Assembly: GCF_900155885.1 (NCBI RefSeq)
Contig: NZ_FTMB01000006.1
Span: 202,537-266,536 of the forward strand
DNA length: 64,000 bases
DNA from: Rhizobium sp. RU20A
GTDB lineage: Bacteria > Pseudomonadota > Alphaproteobacteria > Rhizobiales > Rhizobiaceae
Direction: 5' to 3'
Shown here one piece after another: positions 9,372-18,419 of the stretch. The notes below the pieces were generated by a model. The model had not been told where the DNA came from, made no database searches, and saw nothing but the letters and a program-made list of their open reading frames with translations. Made by a program: the position numbers and the translations under genes. How positions within the stretch are numbered: the stretch's first letter is position 1; every line of letters starts with the position of its first letter.

Positions 9372-9983
9372 GTGTCTTCAAAGCTTTTCGGTTCTCTCAT
9401 TGCCGCCTCCCTCGTGATGGCGCTTGCCGGCTGCAGCAAGACGGATACGGCGGACATGGTGGCCGTGGATGCCGGGACCGGTGCCCAGATGGCGCCGGCC
9501 GCAAACCCCGCCGGAACGACGCTCGCCACCGGCGTTGGCGGCCAGCCCGTGGCCGTCATCCAGGGTGCTTGCCCGCAGGTCTTCATCTCCGATGATGCGG
9601 CCGTGCACCGCGTCTACGCCAGGGGCGCGACGGACGATCCGATGCAGATCCAGTATCAGGCCTCCTTCGGCGACCAGACCCGCCAGTGCGTCCAGAGCAC
9701 GGCAAACCTCACCGTCAACATCGTCGCGCAGGGCCGCGTCGTCCTCGGCCCCGTCGGCACGCCCGGCTCCGTCAACCTGCCGATCCGCGTGACCGCCCGC
9801 GACGGCGACCAGGTTCTCTACGACCAGGTCCGCCCCTTTGCCGTCGATATCCCGGCTGAAGGCACCACCCAGTTCGTCTTCACCGACAGCAACGTCTCCA
9901 TCCCCGCCGGCGCCGGCGCCGACACCAAGATCTACATCGGCTTCGACAAGGGCGCAAAAGCGGGCAAGACGAAGCGGAAGTGA
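9372..9983 (+). CDS. Predicted lipoprotein, unknown function
   Basis: This 203-residue exported protein begins with a short signal sequence and a lipobox LAGC (VSSKLFGSLIAASLVMALAGC), so it is probably acylated at Cys21 and anchored in the envelope. The mature part is beta-rich and has two further cysteines (GACPQVF and TRQCVQ), possibly a disulfide. The end is Lys-rich (GAKAGKTKRK). GTG at 9372 is chosen because GGGGAG lies about 10 nt upstream; GTG at 9354 is an alternative. The fold is not recognised. Confidence 0.75.
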   Translation: MSSKLFGSLIAASLVMALAGCSKTDTADMVAVDAGTGAQMAPAANPAGTTLATGVGGQPVAVIQGACPQVFISDDAAVHRVYARGATDDPMQIQYQASFGDQTRQCVQSTANLTVNIVAQGRVVLGPVGTPGSVNLPIRVTARDGDQVLYDQVRPFAVDIPAEGTTQFVFTDSNVSIPAGAGADTKIYIGFDKGAKAGKTKRK

Positions 9984-10079
9984 GAGGGAGAAGGCCGTCA
10001 GGCTTTCGCCTTCTTGCCGGGTTTTGAAGGCACCCATATCCTGATAACGGGATGGGAACGTCACCTGTCAAACCCACCG

Positions 10080-10166
10080 TCGTCATCCTCGGGCCTGACC
10101 CGAGGATCTATTTTCAAACACTTAGGCGTATGGCTGTGGATGCTCGGGTCAAGCCCGAGCATGACG
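10080..10166. repeat. Bipartite inverted intergenic repeat, copy 1
   Basis: Two hairpin arms, CGTCATCCTCGGGCCTGACC... at 10081 and ...GCCCGAGCATGACG ending at 10166, are inverted versions of one another. They are separated by a short AT-richer centre. Related copies lie at 13431, 18420 and 22135. No gene is seen in 9984-10229. Confidence 0.75.
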
Positions 10167-10229
10167 TCCTCTCTTGAGCCGCAGCCATAATTCACCTGCA
10201 TTCCCGGCGTCAGGCGGTCGTGTCGCCCC

Positions 10230-10925
10230 TCACGCCACCACATCCTCCGACCACTCCGCCAGCGCCGCGATTACGCCTGGCAGCATCGCCATGCGCGAGA
10301 TCACCGTCTCGGCGCCGGCATCCGTCAGCTTGTCGGCATGCGAGGGATAGGTGTGGGAGCCGCCGGTGAAGCCGACGACGCGCATGCCGGCGGCGCGGGC
10401 CGCTTCCACGCCGTGCACGCTGTCTTCCACCACCAGCGTGCGGGCGGGCTTTGCGCCCATCTGCTTGGCGCCGTGCAGGAAAATGTCCGGCTTCGGCTTC
10501 ACCCGGTCTTCGCCGAGGTCGCGCGCCGAATAGACATGGCCCTTGAAGAGCGGCTTCAGCTTGACGGCCGAGAGCATCAGGTCGAGTCGCTTCGACGTGG
10601 AGTTGGAGCACACGCAGAAGGGGAGTTCCAGCTTTTCCAGCATGGCCTTGACGCCCTCGATCGCTTCCACTTCCTTCGGCAGGCGCTGGTCGAGGAGCTT
10701 TTCCACCTTGTCGATCAGCGAGGCGGAAAAGGGGATGTCGGCCTCGCGCTCGACGGTCAGCAGCGTGTTGCGCCAGGTCATGCCGGCAAAGCGCTCGGAA
10801 TGCTCTTCCGCGCTGATCGGATAGCCGGCCTCCGTCAGGAGCTCGGATTCGACGCGCGAGCAGATGATTTCGGAATCGACGAGCACCCCGTCGCAATCGA
10901 AGATGATGAGGTCGAAACCGGCCAT
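10230..10925 (-). CDS. HAD-superfamily hydrolase, phosphoglycolate phosphatase/beta-phosphoglucomutase-like
   Basis: This 231-residue cytosolic phosphatase is of HAD subfamily I with a helical cap. Motif I is FDCDGVLVDSE near residue 9, with both catalytic aspartates. Motif II is the VCSNSTS segment, the motif III lysine lies in RVKPKPDIF, and motif IV is VVEDSVHGVEAA. The family removes phosphate from sugar phosphates or phosphoglycolate; the substrate cannot be told from sequence. AGGA lies 8 nt upstream of the ATG. It is divergent from the YjbR-family gene. Confidence 0.88.
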   Translation of the reverse strand: MAGFDLIIFDCDGVLVDSEIICSRVESELLTEAGYPISAEEHSERFAGMTWRNTLLTVEREADIPFSASLIDKVEKLLDQRLPKEVEAIEGVKAMLEKLELPFCVCSNSTSKRLDLMLSAVKLKPLFKGHVYSARDLGEDRVKPKPDIFLHGAKQMGAKPARTLVVEDSVHGVEAARAAGMRVVGFTGGSHTYPSHADKLTDAGAETVISRMAMLPGVIAALAEWSEDVVA

Positions 10926-11066
10926 GAAAGAGTCCTTGCGTCCTTTGGAAATATCCGCGCCCCTCTATACGAAGCGGGCGCGGCAAACAAGCAAATGGCC
11001 TGCCGAAGCGGGTGAGGGCGTGACCATCGGCCGGCTTTCTGTCAGGATGACGGCGAAAGGACCGCC

Positions 11067-11429
11067 ATGCTGACGCTTGATGACCTGCGCGCCATGATCC
11101 TCGTTCTGCCCGATACGGTGGAGACGTCCGTCTTCGGCAATCCGTGTTTCAAGGTGGGCGACAAGGCCATCTGCTTCTGGAATGTCGGTCACGACAGCCC
11201 GGTCTTCAAGGTCTCCTTCGACGAACGCGACATGCTGATCGAAGCCGAGCCCGAAACCTTCTTCACCACGCCGCATCATCGCCCGTCGCCGCTGGTGCTC
11301 GCCCGCCCTCAAACCGTCGATCCCGAATGGGCGCGGGCGACGCTCGAGCGCACCTGGCGCCGTCTGGCCCGCCGCGCCACGGTGACGCGCTATGACGAGG
11401 CGCAGGCGGACACGGCCGGTCGGGCCTGA
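11067..11429 (+). CDS. MmcQ/YjbR-family protein
   Basis: This 120-residue protein matches the MmcQ/YjbR double-wing fold. It has the early VETSVFGNPCFKVGDKAICFW and a central PVFKVSFDERDMLIEAEP strand pair, ending with WARATLERTWRRLARR. The family is small, cytosolic and of uncertain function; some members are annotated as DNA-binding. AAAGGA lies upstream of the ATG. It stands 57 nt before the DUF1284 gene and could be co-transcribed with it. Confidence 0.85.
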   Translation: MLTLDDLRAMILVLPDTVETSVFGNPCFKVGDKAICFWNVGHDSPVFKVSFDERDMLIEAEPETFFTTPHHRPSPLVLARPQTVDPEWARATLERTWRRLARRATVTRYDEAQADTAGRA

Positions 11430-11486
11430 GCCGTCCGCGATCCGCCTCCTGTTTGCCGCCGCGCCGGCCTCGGCTATGACGTCACC

Positions 11487-11945
11487 ATGAACGCTGCATC
11501 CTCTTCCCCCGCCGAACAGCCCGTGCGGCTGCGTGCGCATCACCTGCTCTGCATGCTGACCTTTATCGGCGAGGGCTACAGCCCCACCTTCGTCGCCGAA
11601 TATCGCCGCATCGTCGCGCGTCTGGGGGCCGGCGCCGAGATCGAGATCGTCGCCGGACCCGACGACATCTGCGCGCCGATCTGCCATGCCGCCGGGGAGC
11701 ACTGTCACAACGAAAGCGTGCAGGACCGCGATCGGCGGGCGGCGGCGAGCGTCACGGCACTTCTTGGCATAGAGATCGCCCCCGGTGCCCGCTTCCGGCT
11801 CGACGCCGCGCGCCTGTCACGCCTCAGGCACGCCTTTGCCACCGGCACGATCCGCGCCGCCTGCGCCGATTGCGAATGGGCACCGCTCTGCGACGGCATT
11901 GCCGCGTCCGGCTTCGAAGGCGTGCTGCTCGCCTGCCGCGCCTGA
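11487..11945 (+). CDS. DUF1284 cysteine-rich protein
   Basis: This 152-residue protein of the DUF1284 (COG3543) type has the N-terminal LRAHHLLCMLTFIGEGYSP and seven cysteines in all. Several are spaced as metal ligands (DDICAPICHAAGEHC, and ACADCEWAPLC near the C-terminus). This suggests an iron-sulfur or zinc site, but that is inference. No biochemical function is established for the family as far as I know. It is followed by ccrM on the same strand with a gap of about 170 bp that carries its own regulatory-looking sites. Confidence 0.8.
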   Translation: MNAASSSPAEQPVRLRAHHLLCMLTFIGEGYSPTFVAEYRRIVARLGAGAEIEIVAGPDDICAPICHAAGEHCHNESVQDRDRRAAASVTALLGIEIAPGARFRLDAARLSRLRHAFATGTIRAACADCEWAPLCDGIAASGFEGVLLACRA

Positions 11946-11972
11946 CGGGCGGCAGCGCCCCGATCTTTGGTA

Positions 11973-12057
11973 TTAACCATGCCGCCCCTTCCAAATTGCG
12001 CCCTGATCAAAAAAAGCGTGCCGCCTTCAGCCTTTGGTAACCATCCTCGGTAACCAT
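11973..12057 (+). promoter_or_regulatory. Cluster of three TAACCAT boxes upstream of ccrM
   Basis: TTAACCAT occurs at 11973-11980, and GGTAACCAT occurs at 12036-12044 and again at 12049-12057, all in the same orientation and 60-145 bp upstream of ccrM. TTAACCAT is the half-site recognised by the cell-cycle regulator CtrA in alphaproteobacteria, and ccrM is a known CtrA target in Caulobacter. That CtrA binds here is inference. The two GGTAACCAT copies differ from the consensus at the first T. Confidence 0.45.
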
Positions 12058-12093
12058 AAGGCATCAAAGAAGTTCTGCGTATCCGTTTCCTGA

Positions 12094-13248
<1,155 letters not shown>

Positions 13249-13315
13249 TCAACCAGTTCCCCGCCAGACCCGACGGCCGGGCCGGTCCCTTGTACCTTCA
13301 GTCCCGGAACGGCCG

Positions 13316-13350
13316 AAAGCGCTCGGAGGCAACTCCGGGCGCTTTTTCTG
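13316..13350 (+). terminator. Rho-independent terminator of ccrM
   Basis: A 13-bp stem with one G-U pair (AAAGCGCTCGGAG against CTCCGGGCGCTTT) closes on a GCAA tetraloop and runs into a T-rich tract. It lies about 70 bp after the ccrM stop. Confidence 0.9.
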
Positions 13351-13430
13351 TTTTTCTGAAAGACACGTCATACGTGGTTCGTTGGGGGGCGGGTCTTCCC
13401 GCGCACTGGGCCCCCGATCATGCCCGTAGC

Positions 13431-13580
13431 CATGGATCCTCGGCTCGGGGCCGAGAATGACGGAGATCGCGGGCCCGTCGCCACTCGCATTGCGACTGTC
13501 GGCGCTGGTCGGAGGTCGCCGATAGGCGAGAGGTCTCCCCACCCACCGTCATCCTCGGGCTTGACCCGAGGATCCATTCC
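13431..13580. repeat. Bipartite inverted intergenic repeat, copy 2
   Basis: A first arm at about 13431-13462 (GGATCCTCGGCTCGGGGCCG...) and a second at 13547-13580 (CGTCATCCTCGGGCTTGACC...) belong to the same family as copy 1. Together with the ccrM terminator they fill the 390-bp gap between ccrM and the NTF2-like gene. No gene is seen there. Confidence 0.7.
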
Positions 13581-13640
13581 GAACGTGAAAACAGAGGCTT
13601 GAGGAACTCGAACCGAAGCCCTGAAAGCGTCAACGTGTCC

Positions 13641-14015
13641 CTACCGATCCGCGACGATCACCCGCACGATCAACCCGTCCTCGTCAAAAAACACCGCTTC
13701 CTCGCCCGCCCGCGCGATGCGTTCCCCCGTCGAGCGCTTCGTGGCCGTCAGCCGCCAGTCGGCGTGGGCGGCGAGCGGTGCGACGCGCTCCACCTTGTCA
13801 TCAACGGCCTGCTGGTCGGGATACTCCGTGAAATAGGCGCGAAAACTGTCGATGACCGCGTCTCGTCCCGTTACCGTTCCCACACCCGGCGATTCATAGG
13901 CGATATCGGCATGGAACATCGCCGCAATCGCCGCAAAATCCTGGGCCTGGATAGCGGCGTGATAGGCGATCAGCGCCGCCTTGGGATCGAAGGAAAAGAC
14001 GCGGGTGTCGCTCAT
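13641..14015 (-). CDS. NTF2-like/SnoaL-type small protein
   Basis: This 124-residue protein has the NTF2-like cone fold pattern: an N-terminal helix (ALIAYHAAIQAQDFAAIAAMF) followed by ADIAYESPGVGTVTGRDAVIDSFRAYF and three C-terminal strands ending VFFDEDGLIVRVIVADR. Such proteins are ligand-binding or enzymatic (isomerase, hydrolase) with no conserved catalytic set, so no activity is assigned. Its ATG overlaps the stop of the upstream HAD gene by 4 bp, indicating translational coupling. GGAG precedes the start. Confidence 0.75.
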   Translation of the reverse strand: MSDTRVFSFDPKAALIAYHAAIQAQDFAAIAAMFHADIAYESPGVGTVTGRDAVIDSFRAYFTEYPDQQAVDDKVERVAPLAAHADWRLTATKRSTGERIARAGEEAVFFDEDGLIVRVIVADR

Positions 14016-14650
14016 GCCTGGGGCATCTCCTCGGTTTTCAGAAGGCCGTAGGTGGCGAGATCGACGCGCAGCGCGGCGGGGTCGGTGAAGAGCACGGCAT
14101 GCCAGCCGGCGGCTTTCGCGCCTTCGACATTGGCGGGGGCGTCGTCGATGAAGAGCGTGTGGGCCGGGTCGAGGCCAAAACTCTTCACATGCGTCTCGTA
14201 GATCTCGCGCTGCGGCTTGATGAGGCCGATGTCGCCCGACACGGTCACGCCGCGCGGGACTTTAAGGAAGGGGAAGATCTCCTGCGCCTGCCGGAAGGTG
14301 TCGGAGGCGAAGTTGGTCAGCATCGTCACGTCGCGGCCTTCCTCGATGAAGCCGAGCATCAGCGCAACGCTCTCCTCATAGGCATGCGGCACCATCTCGT
14401 GCCAGTGACGGCGGAAGGCGCGGATCTGCTCCTCGCGCTCCGGGTGGTCGGCAAGCAGCAGCGCCTCGGCCTCGTCCCAGGTGCGGCCGCGGTCCTGTTC
14501 GAGGTTCCAGTCATGGGTGCAGACATTGGCGAAGAACCAGGCACGCTCTTCCGCATCGGGGATGATGCGCGAGAAGGGCAGGTTGGGATCGTAATGGATC
14601 AGCACCTTGCCGATGTCGAAAACGATGTGGCGGATCTCGGCCTCAGCCAT
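14012..14650 (-). CDS. HAD-superfamily hydrolase, YihX/haloacid-dehalogenase-like
   Basis: This 212-residue HAD subfamily I protein starts MAEAEIRHIVFDIGKVLIHY. The motif I second aspartate is replaced (DIGKV), as in the YihX/epoxide-hydrolase-N-domain group. LTNFASD is motif II, GLIKPQREIYE supplies the lysine, and FIDDAPANVEGAKAAG is motif IV. It is a cytosolic phosphatase or dehalogenase of unknown substrate. The ATG at 14650 is chosen as the point where homologues start. It is coupled to the NTF2-like gene and follows mutY on the same strand. Confidence 0.82.
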   Translation of the reverse strand: MAEAEIRHIVFDIGKVLIHYDPNLPFSRIIPDAEERAWFFANVCTHDWNLEQDRGRTWDEAEALLLADHPEREEQIRAFRRHWHEMVPHAYEESVALMLGFIEEGRDVTMLTNFASDTFRQAQEIFPFLKVPRGVTVSGDIGLIKPQREIYETHVKSFGLDPAHTLFIDDAPANVEGAKAAGWHAVLFTDPAALRVDLATYGLLKTEEMPQA

Positions 14651-14759
14651 GGGCAGTCCTTTCATCAGGAGACGCGCCGGGGACGGTGCGTCGGGAACGG
14701 TGTGACGTGGCCGGTACCGGCAGGCGTAGCGAATCGCGTCCGCCGCCTTGCCTTCGATA

Positions 14760-15875
14760 TCACCGGCCCCGCCGGGGCGGAAAGGCGGTCGGTATAGCCG
14801 CGGCAATTGCCTTCTTCATGACAGTCGGCAGCGCCTCGCCGGAAAGGTTTTCCACCGGCTCCCACCAGCCGTCTACCCCTGTGGGATGCGCATCGATCCG
14901 CACCCGGTAGACGGAGAGCCGCAGCTCGAAATGGGTGAAGACATGCACGATGCCGCCGGCCGGCTCCCAATCGGCAGGGAAGGGGGCGGCGTGCAGGGCG
15001 GCGTCGGCGAGAAATCCGTCCCGCGCGCCGTCGTCCGGCGCCTCCGCCACGCGCCAGTCCGTGCCCGGCACCTCCGTCATGCCGCCGAGCAGGCCGCGCT
15101 CCGGCCGCTTGCGCAGGAGCACCGCGCCGTCCTGATCCACCGCCACAAAAGCGGCCCCGATGCGCACCGGCTTCACACCCTTGCGCGCCTTGACCGGAAA
15201 ACGCTCCGGATCGTCGTTTGCGAGCGCCAGGCAGGCGCTGTTCAGCGGACAGAGCGCGCAGGCCGGCCGCTTCGGCGTGCAGATCGTGGCACCCAAGTCC
15301 ATCATGGCCTGCGCAAAATCGCCGGGCCGCTCGGCCGGCGTGATCTCCGCCACTGCCGCCCGCATCACGGTCTTGGCGCCCGGTAGCGGCTGATCGATGA
15401 GGCGAAGGCGCGAGATGACACGCTCCACATTGCCGTCCAGCACCGCGGCCTGCCGGTTGAAGGCAATGGCGGCGATGGCGGCGGCCGTGTAGTCCCCGAT
15501 GCCCGGCAGCGTCTTCAGCCCCTCCACCGTATCGGGAAACCGCCCGCCATGGTCGGCGGCCACCACCTCTGCACATTTCTTGAGGTTGCGGGCCCGCGCG
15601 TAATAGCCAAGGCCCGCCCAGGCCTTCATCACGCTCTCCGTCTCCGCCGCCGCCAGATCTTCCACCCGCGGCCAGCGGGCGAGAAAGGCGTCGAAATAGG
15701 GCTTCACCGCCTGCACCGTTGTCTGCTGCAGCATCACCTCCGACAGCCAGACGCGGTAGGGATCGGCCCTGATACCCGCCGCCTGCTCCGGCGGCGTGAC
15801 GCGCCAGGGCAGGCTGCGATGATGCCGGTCGTACCAGGAAAGAAGGGCGGACGCGATGGTGGGGGATGCGGGCAT
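14760..15875 (-). CDS. mutY: Adenine DNA glycosylase MutY
   Basis: This 371-residue protein removes adenine mispaired with 8-oxoguanine. It has the helix-hairpin-helix LKTLPGIGDYTAAAIAAIAF with the GPD-type loop region before DGNVERVISRL. The catalytic Glu is in WLSEVMLQQTT. The iron-sulfur ligands are in CTPKRPACALCPLNSAC (C-x6-C-x2-C-x5-C). A C-terminal NUDIX-like MutT domain reads 8-oxoG (VLLRKRPERGLLGGMTEVPG). ATG at 15875 has AGGA upstream. It is divergent from the DciA-like gene across an inverted-repeat element. Confidence 0.95.
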   Translation of the reverse strand: MPASPTIASALLSWYDRHHRSLPWRVTPPEQAAGIRADPYRVWLSEVMLQQTTVQAVKPYFDAFLARWPRVEDLAAAETESVMKAWAGLGYYARARNLKKCAEVVAADHGGRFPDTVEGLKTLPGIGDYTAAAIAAIAFNRQAAVLDGNVERVISRLRLIDQPLPGAKTVMRAAVAEITPAERPGDFAQAMMDLGATICTPKRPACALCPLNSACLALANDDPERFPVKARKGVKPVRIGAAFVAVDQDGAVLLRKRPERGLLGGMTEVPGTDWRVAEAPDDGARDGFLADAALHAAPFPADWEPAGGIVHVFTHFELRLSVYRVRIDAHPTGVDGWWEPVENLSGEALPTVMKKAIAAAIPTAFPPRRGR

Positions 15876-15916
15876 TGAGGTCCTGTGATGCTGACGTCGG
15901 CAGGTGGCGTACGGCA

Positions 15917-16093
15917 CCCCCCTGTGCCCTGCCGGGCATCTCCTCCGCAAGGGGGAGATCGGATGTGGCACTGTCTCATCCCTTACGCGTGCGCAAGGCA
16001 AGCGGTTTTCTCCGCCTTCCGAGTTCCGTCAAGCCCCGCCCCCAGCCAATCTCCCCACATGTGGGGGAGATGCCCGGCAGGGCAGAGGGGGTT
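15917..16093. repeat. Inverted-arm intergenic element between mutY and the DciA-like gene
   Basis: About 26 bp of near-perfect terminal inverted repeat (left CCCCCCTGTGCCCTGCCGGG..., right the complement ending at 16093) encloses two shorter GGGGGAGAT-type hairpins. The word pair TGCCGGGCATCTCC / GGAGATGCCCGGCA is exact. It sits in the divergent promoter region of mutY and the DciA-like gene. Confidence 0.7.
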
Positions 16094-16182
16094 AAGCCGC
16101 GGTCTGCGAAACAACCGACGACACCCCGCCCCAAACTGCGCTATATAACCTGTCAGTCACCCGAAACACGGAAACGACCCAC

Positions 16183-16698
16183 GTGAATGAAACGAGGAAA
16201 CCGGGACGAAGGCCCCGCGGCGCAGCGCAGATCGGCGAGATCGCCAATCGTCTCGTCGATCCCGTGCTCGCCCGCCGCGCCGGCATTTCCACCGAGCTCA
16301 TCGGCGTCTGGGACGAGATCGCCGGCGAAAGCTTTGCCGATTGCACGCGGCCCGAAAAGATCGCGTGGCCGCGCCGCATCTCCGAGGGCGAGCCGGATGG
16401 CGGCTACGAGCCGGGTGTGCTGACGGTCGCCTGCGAAGGCGCGCGCGCGCTTTTCCTCACTCACCGGCAGGGCGAACTCATTCAGCGCATCAACGGCTTC
16501 TTCGGCTTCCCCGCCATCTCCCGCCTGCGCATCGTGCAAAAACCCGTTTCCACCGCCGCCCGCCGCCCGCGCATGCGCCCGCTGACCGGCGAGAAGGCGG
16601 CACGCCTGAAGGACATGACCGACGGTATCGAAAACGAGGCCCTGAAGGCGGCGCTGACACGGCTCGGCACGGGCGTGATGCAGAAGCGGGGGCGGTGA
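16183..16698 (+). CDS. DciA-like DUF721 protein, putative DnaB helicase loader
   Basis: This 171-residue protein of the DUF721/DciA type has an N-terminal LARRAGISTELIGVWDEIAGE followed by a KH-like strand-helix core (LTVACEGARALFLTHRQGELIQRINGFFGF). The charged C-terminal tail is likely disordered. DciA loads the replicative helicase in bacteria lacking DnaC. Here the role is inferred from family. The start is a GTG at 16183 that continues NETRKPG; no better ATG exists. In related genomes this gene usually precedes the DsbA-like gene and smc; here a toxin-antitoxin pair intervenes. Confidence 0.82.
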   Translation: MNETRKPGRRPRGAAQIGEIANRLVDPVLARRAGISTELIGVWDEIAGESFADCTRPEKIAWPRRISEGEPDGGYEPGVLTVACEGARALFLTHRQGELIQRINGFFGFPAISRLRIVQKPVSTAARRPRMRPLTGEKAARLKDMTDGIENEALKAALTRLGTGVMQKRGR

Positions 16699-16771
16699 GG
16701 GGGGCGACCGTGCTTGCCAAATGTGCCGCGGCGTCCGATATTTCGAAAAGACAGTCAGCGAGGTTCCGGCG

Positions 16772-17023
16772 ATGGCAAATGTCAGCTTGAAAGCGGCCAA
16801 GGCGAGCTTCTCCGAATTGATCGAAGAGGCTGCGGCGGGCGAGTTTGTGACGATCACCCGTGATGGAATGCCGGCCGCCGTTCTCGTGAGCGTTGAGGCC
16901 GCCGAAGAGGCAAGGCGTGCCATGGCAAAGCCGAAGAAAAGCTTTGCCGATTTGCTGCTCGCCTTCCCTGGCGGTATCGAGTTCGAGCGCGACCAGACCC
17001 CCGTTCGGGATATCGATGTTTGA
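16772..17023 (+). CDS. Phd/YefM-type antitoxin
   Basis: This 83-residue protein has the Phd/YefM N-terminal DNA-binding fold (SLKAAKASFSELIEEAAAGE, then VTITRDGMPAAVLVS), which is the diagnostic strand-turn pattern. A C-terminal toxin-binding tail follows (KKSFADLLLAFPGGIEFERDQ). The family neutralises a cognate toxin and autorepresses the operon. Its stop overlaps the toxin start by 4 bp (TTGA). The start at 16772 follows a GCGAGG stretch. It lies 74 bp after the DciA-like gene. Confidence 0.9.
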   Translation: MANVSLKAAKASFSELIEEAAAGEFVTITRDGMPAAVLVSVEAAEEARRAMAKPKKSFADLLLAFPGGIEFERDQTPVRDIDV

Positions 17024-17697
17024 GCGGCTTTCTGCTGGATACCAACGTCCTGTCGTGCCTGGCGCCGGATAAGCCACCCATTTCCGCTCCAGCCCGGGAC
17101 TGGTTCAGAGTGGAGGCCAATGCCGGGCGTCTCTTTCTCTCTGCCATGACCTTTCTTGAAATCGAACAGGGACTGCGGTCCTTGGCCCGTCGCGGCGCAG
17201 TCGGTCGGTATCAGGCATTGCTGGACTGGTTGGAGGCCGTCGACGACGGGTACCGCGAACGTGTTCTGCCTTTGAATGCGACAGTCGCCCGGCTTGCGGG
17301 GGTGATGAGCGAAGCCGCAAAAGCCAAGGGCGTCCATCCCGGACTACCCGACATCATCATTGCGGCGACCGCCCGCGCCCACGACCTGACGCTGGTGACA
17401 CTCAACCGAAAGCACTTTCACCCGCTCGGTTTTATCGAAGATCTACCACCGGCCCTGCAATCCCTGCGCAGCCGGAAACGACAGTCTTGCCGCTTCGCCC
17501 TCACAAGGTCACATTTGTTTGAACTTTTTCCCCGGTGGGTGCCTTGTTGGCGAAACAAAGCCGTATTATCGCAGGGAACCTCGGAACTTACCTTTGCAGG
17601 AACCCTCGATCATGTCCGACCTCATCCTGACCAAGCGCCGTCTTCTCGGTGGTATTGCCCTTGTCGCTGCCGGCGGCGTGCTGGCGGCCTGCAATGA
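17020..17697 (+). CDS. VapC-type PIN-domain toxin with run-on C-terminus
   Basis: The first 145 residues form a PIN ribonuclease domain: LLDTNVLS (first Asp), MTFLEIEQG (Glu), and GLPDIIIAATARAHDLTLVTLN (later Asp). VapC toxins cleave tRNA or rRNA. Start is TTG at 17020, overlapping the antitoxin stop. The reading frame does not stop where PIN proteins usually do (about 17460). It continues to 17697, adding about 75 residues of Arg/Cys-rich sequence that overlaps the first 86 bp of the DsbA-like gene out of frame. The tail looks like non-coding sequence read through after loss of a stop. Confidence 0.85.
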   Translation: MSGFLLDTNVLSCLAPDKPPISAPARDWFRVEANAGRLFLSAMTFLEIEQGLRSLARRGAVGRYQALLDWLEAVDDGYRERVLPLNATVARLAGVMSEAAKAKGVHPGLPDIIIAATARAHDLTLVTLNRKHFHPLGFIEDLPPALQSLRSRKRQSCRFALTRSHLFELFPRWVPCWRNKAVLSQGTSELTFAGTLDHVRPHPDQAPSSRWYCPCRCRRRAGGLQ

Positions 17698-18349
17698 CAA
17701 GGAGGCTGCCGATGCCTCCGGCGGCAAGACCGGCATTGACGGCGCCGACATCGATCCGGTCCAGACCTCCGCGACAGCGCAGGAGCTGCCGCAGCCGGAA
17801 GGCGATGTGGACATGACGAAGCTGCTGGAGCCCGGCCCGCTGCCGGAAGAAGCCCTCGGGAAGGCCGACGCCCCGATCACCGTCGTCGAATACATGTCGA
17901 TGACCTGCCCGCACTGCGCGCATTTCCACAACACCACCTTCGAGCCGATCAAGGAAAAGTACATCGACACGGGCAAGGTGCGGTTCATCATCCGCGAATT
18001 CCCCTTCGATCCGCGCGCGGCGGCCGCCTTCATGCTGGCGCGCTGCGCGCCCGAGGGCCAGTATTTCCCGATGGTCTCCATGCTCTTCAAGCAGCAGCAG
18101 CAATGGGCGACGGCGGAAAACGGCCGCGATGCGCTGCTGCAGATGTCGAAGCTCGCCGGCTTCAGCCAGCAGACCTTCGAGGAATGCCTGACGAACCAGA
18201 AGCTGCTCGACGACGTCAACGCCGTCATGCAGCGCGGCAACAAGGATTTTGGCGTCAATTCCACGCCGACCTTCTTCATCAACGGCAAGAAATACTCGGG
18301 CGACATGTCCGTCGAGGCCATGTCCGGCATCTTCGACGCGCTGCTGTAA
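17612..18349 (+). CDS. DsbA-family thiol:disulfide oxidoreductase, envelope-anchored
   Basis: This 245-residue exported protein has a thioredoxin/DsbA fold. The active site is CPHC in MSMTCPHCAHFHNTTF, with a cis-proline region NSTPTFFINGKKYSG. The N-terminus combines a twin arginine (TKRRLLGGIALVAAGG) with a lipobox-like LAAC, so it may be a lipoprotein, possibly Tat-routed. It would introduce or shuffle disulfides in periplasmic proteins. AGGA lies upstream of the ATG. It stands between the toxin gene, whose run-on frame overlaps its start, and smc. Confidence 0.88.
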   Translation: MSDLILTKRRLLGGIALVAAGGVLAACNDKEAADASGGKTGIDGADIDPVQTSATAQELPQPEGDVDMTKLLEPGPLPEEALGKADAPITVVEYMSMTCPHCAHFHNTTFEPIKEKYIDTGKVRFIIREFPFDPRAAAAFMLARCAPEGQYFPMVSMLFKQQQQWATAENGRDALLQMSKLAGFSQQTFEECLTNQKLLDDVNAVMQRGNKDFGVNSTPTFFINGKKYSGDMSVEAMSGIFDALL

Positions 18350-18419
18350 GAAGGCAGACGGTTTTCCCTTGTCCCGCTCGCTGACGGGAAGAGGGTGTGA
18401 CGCGGATTGCCCGAAGCGC

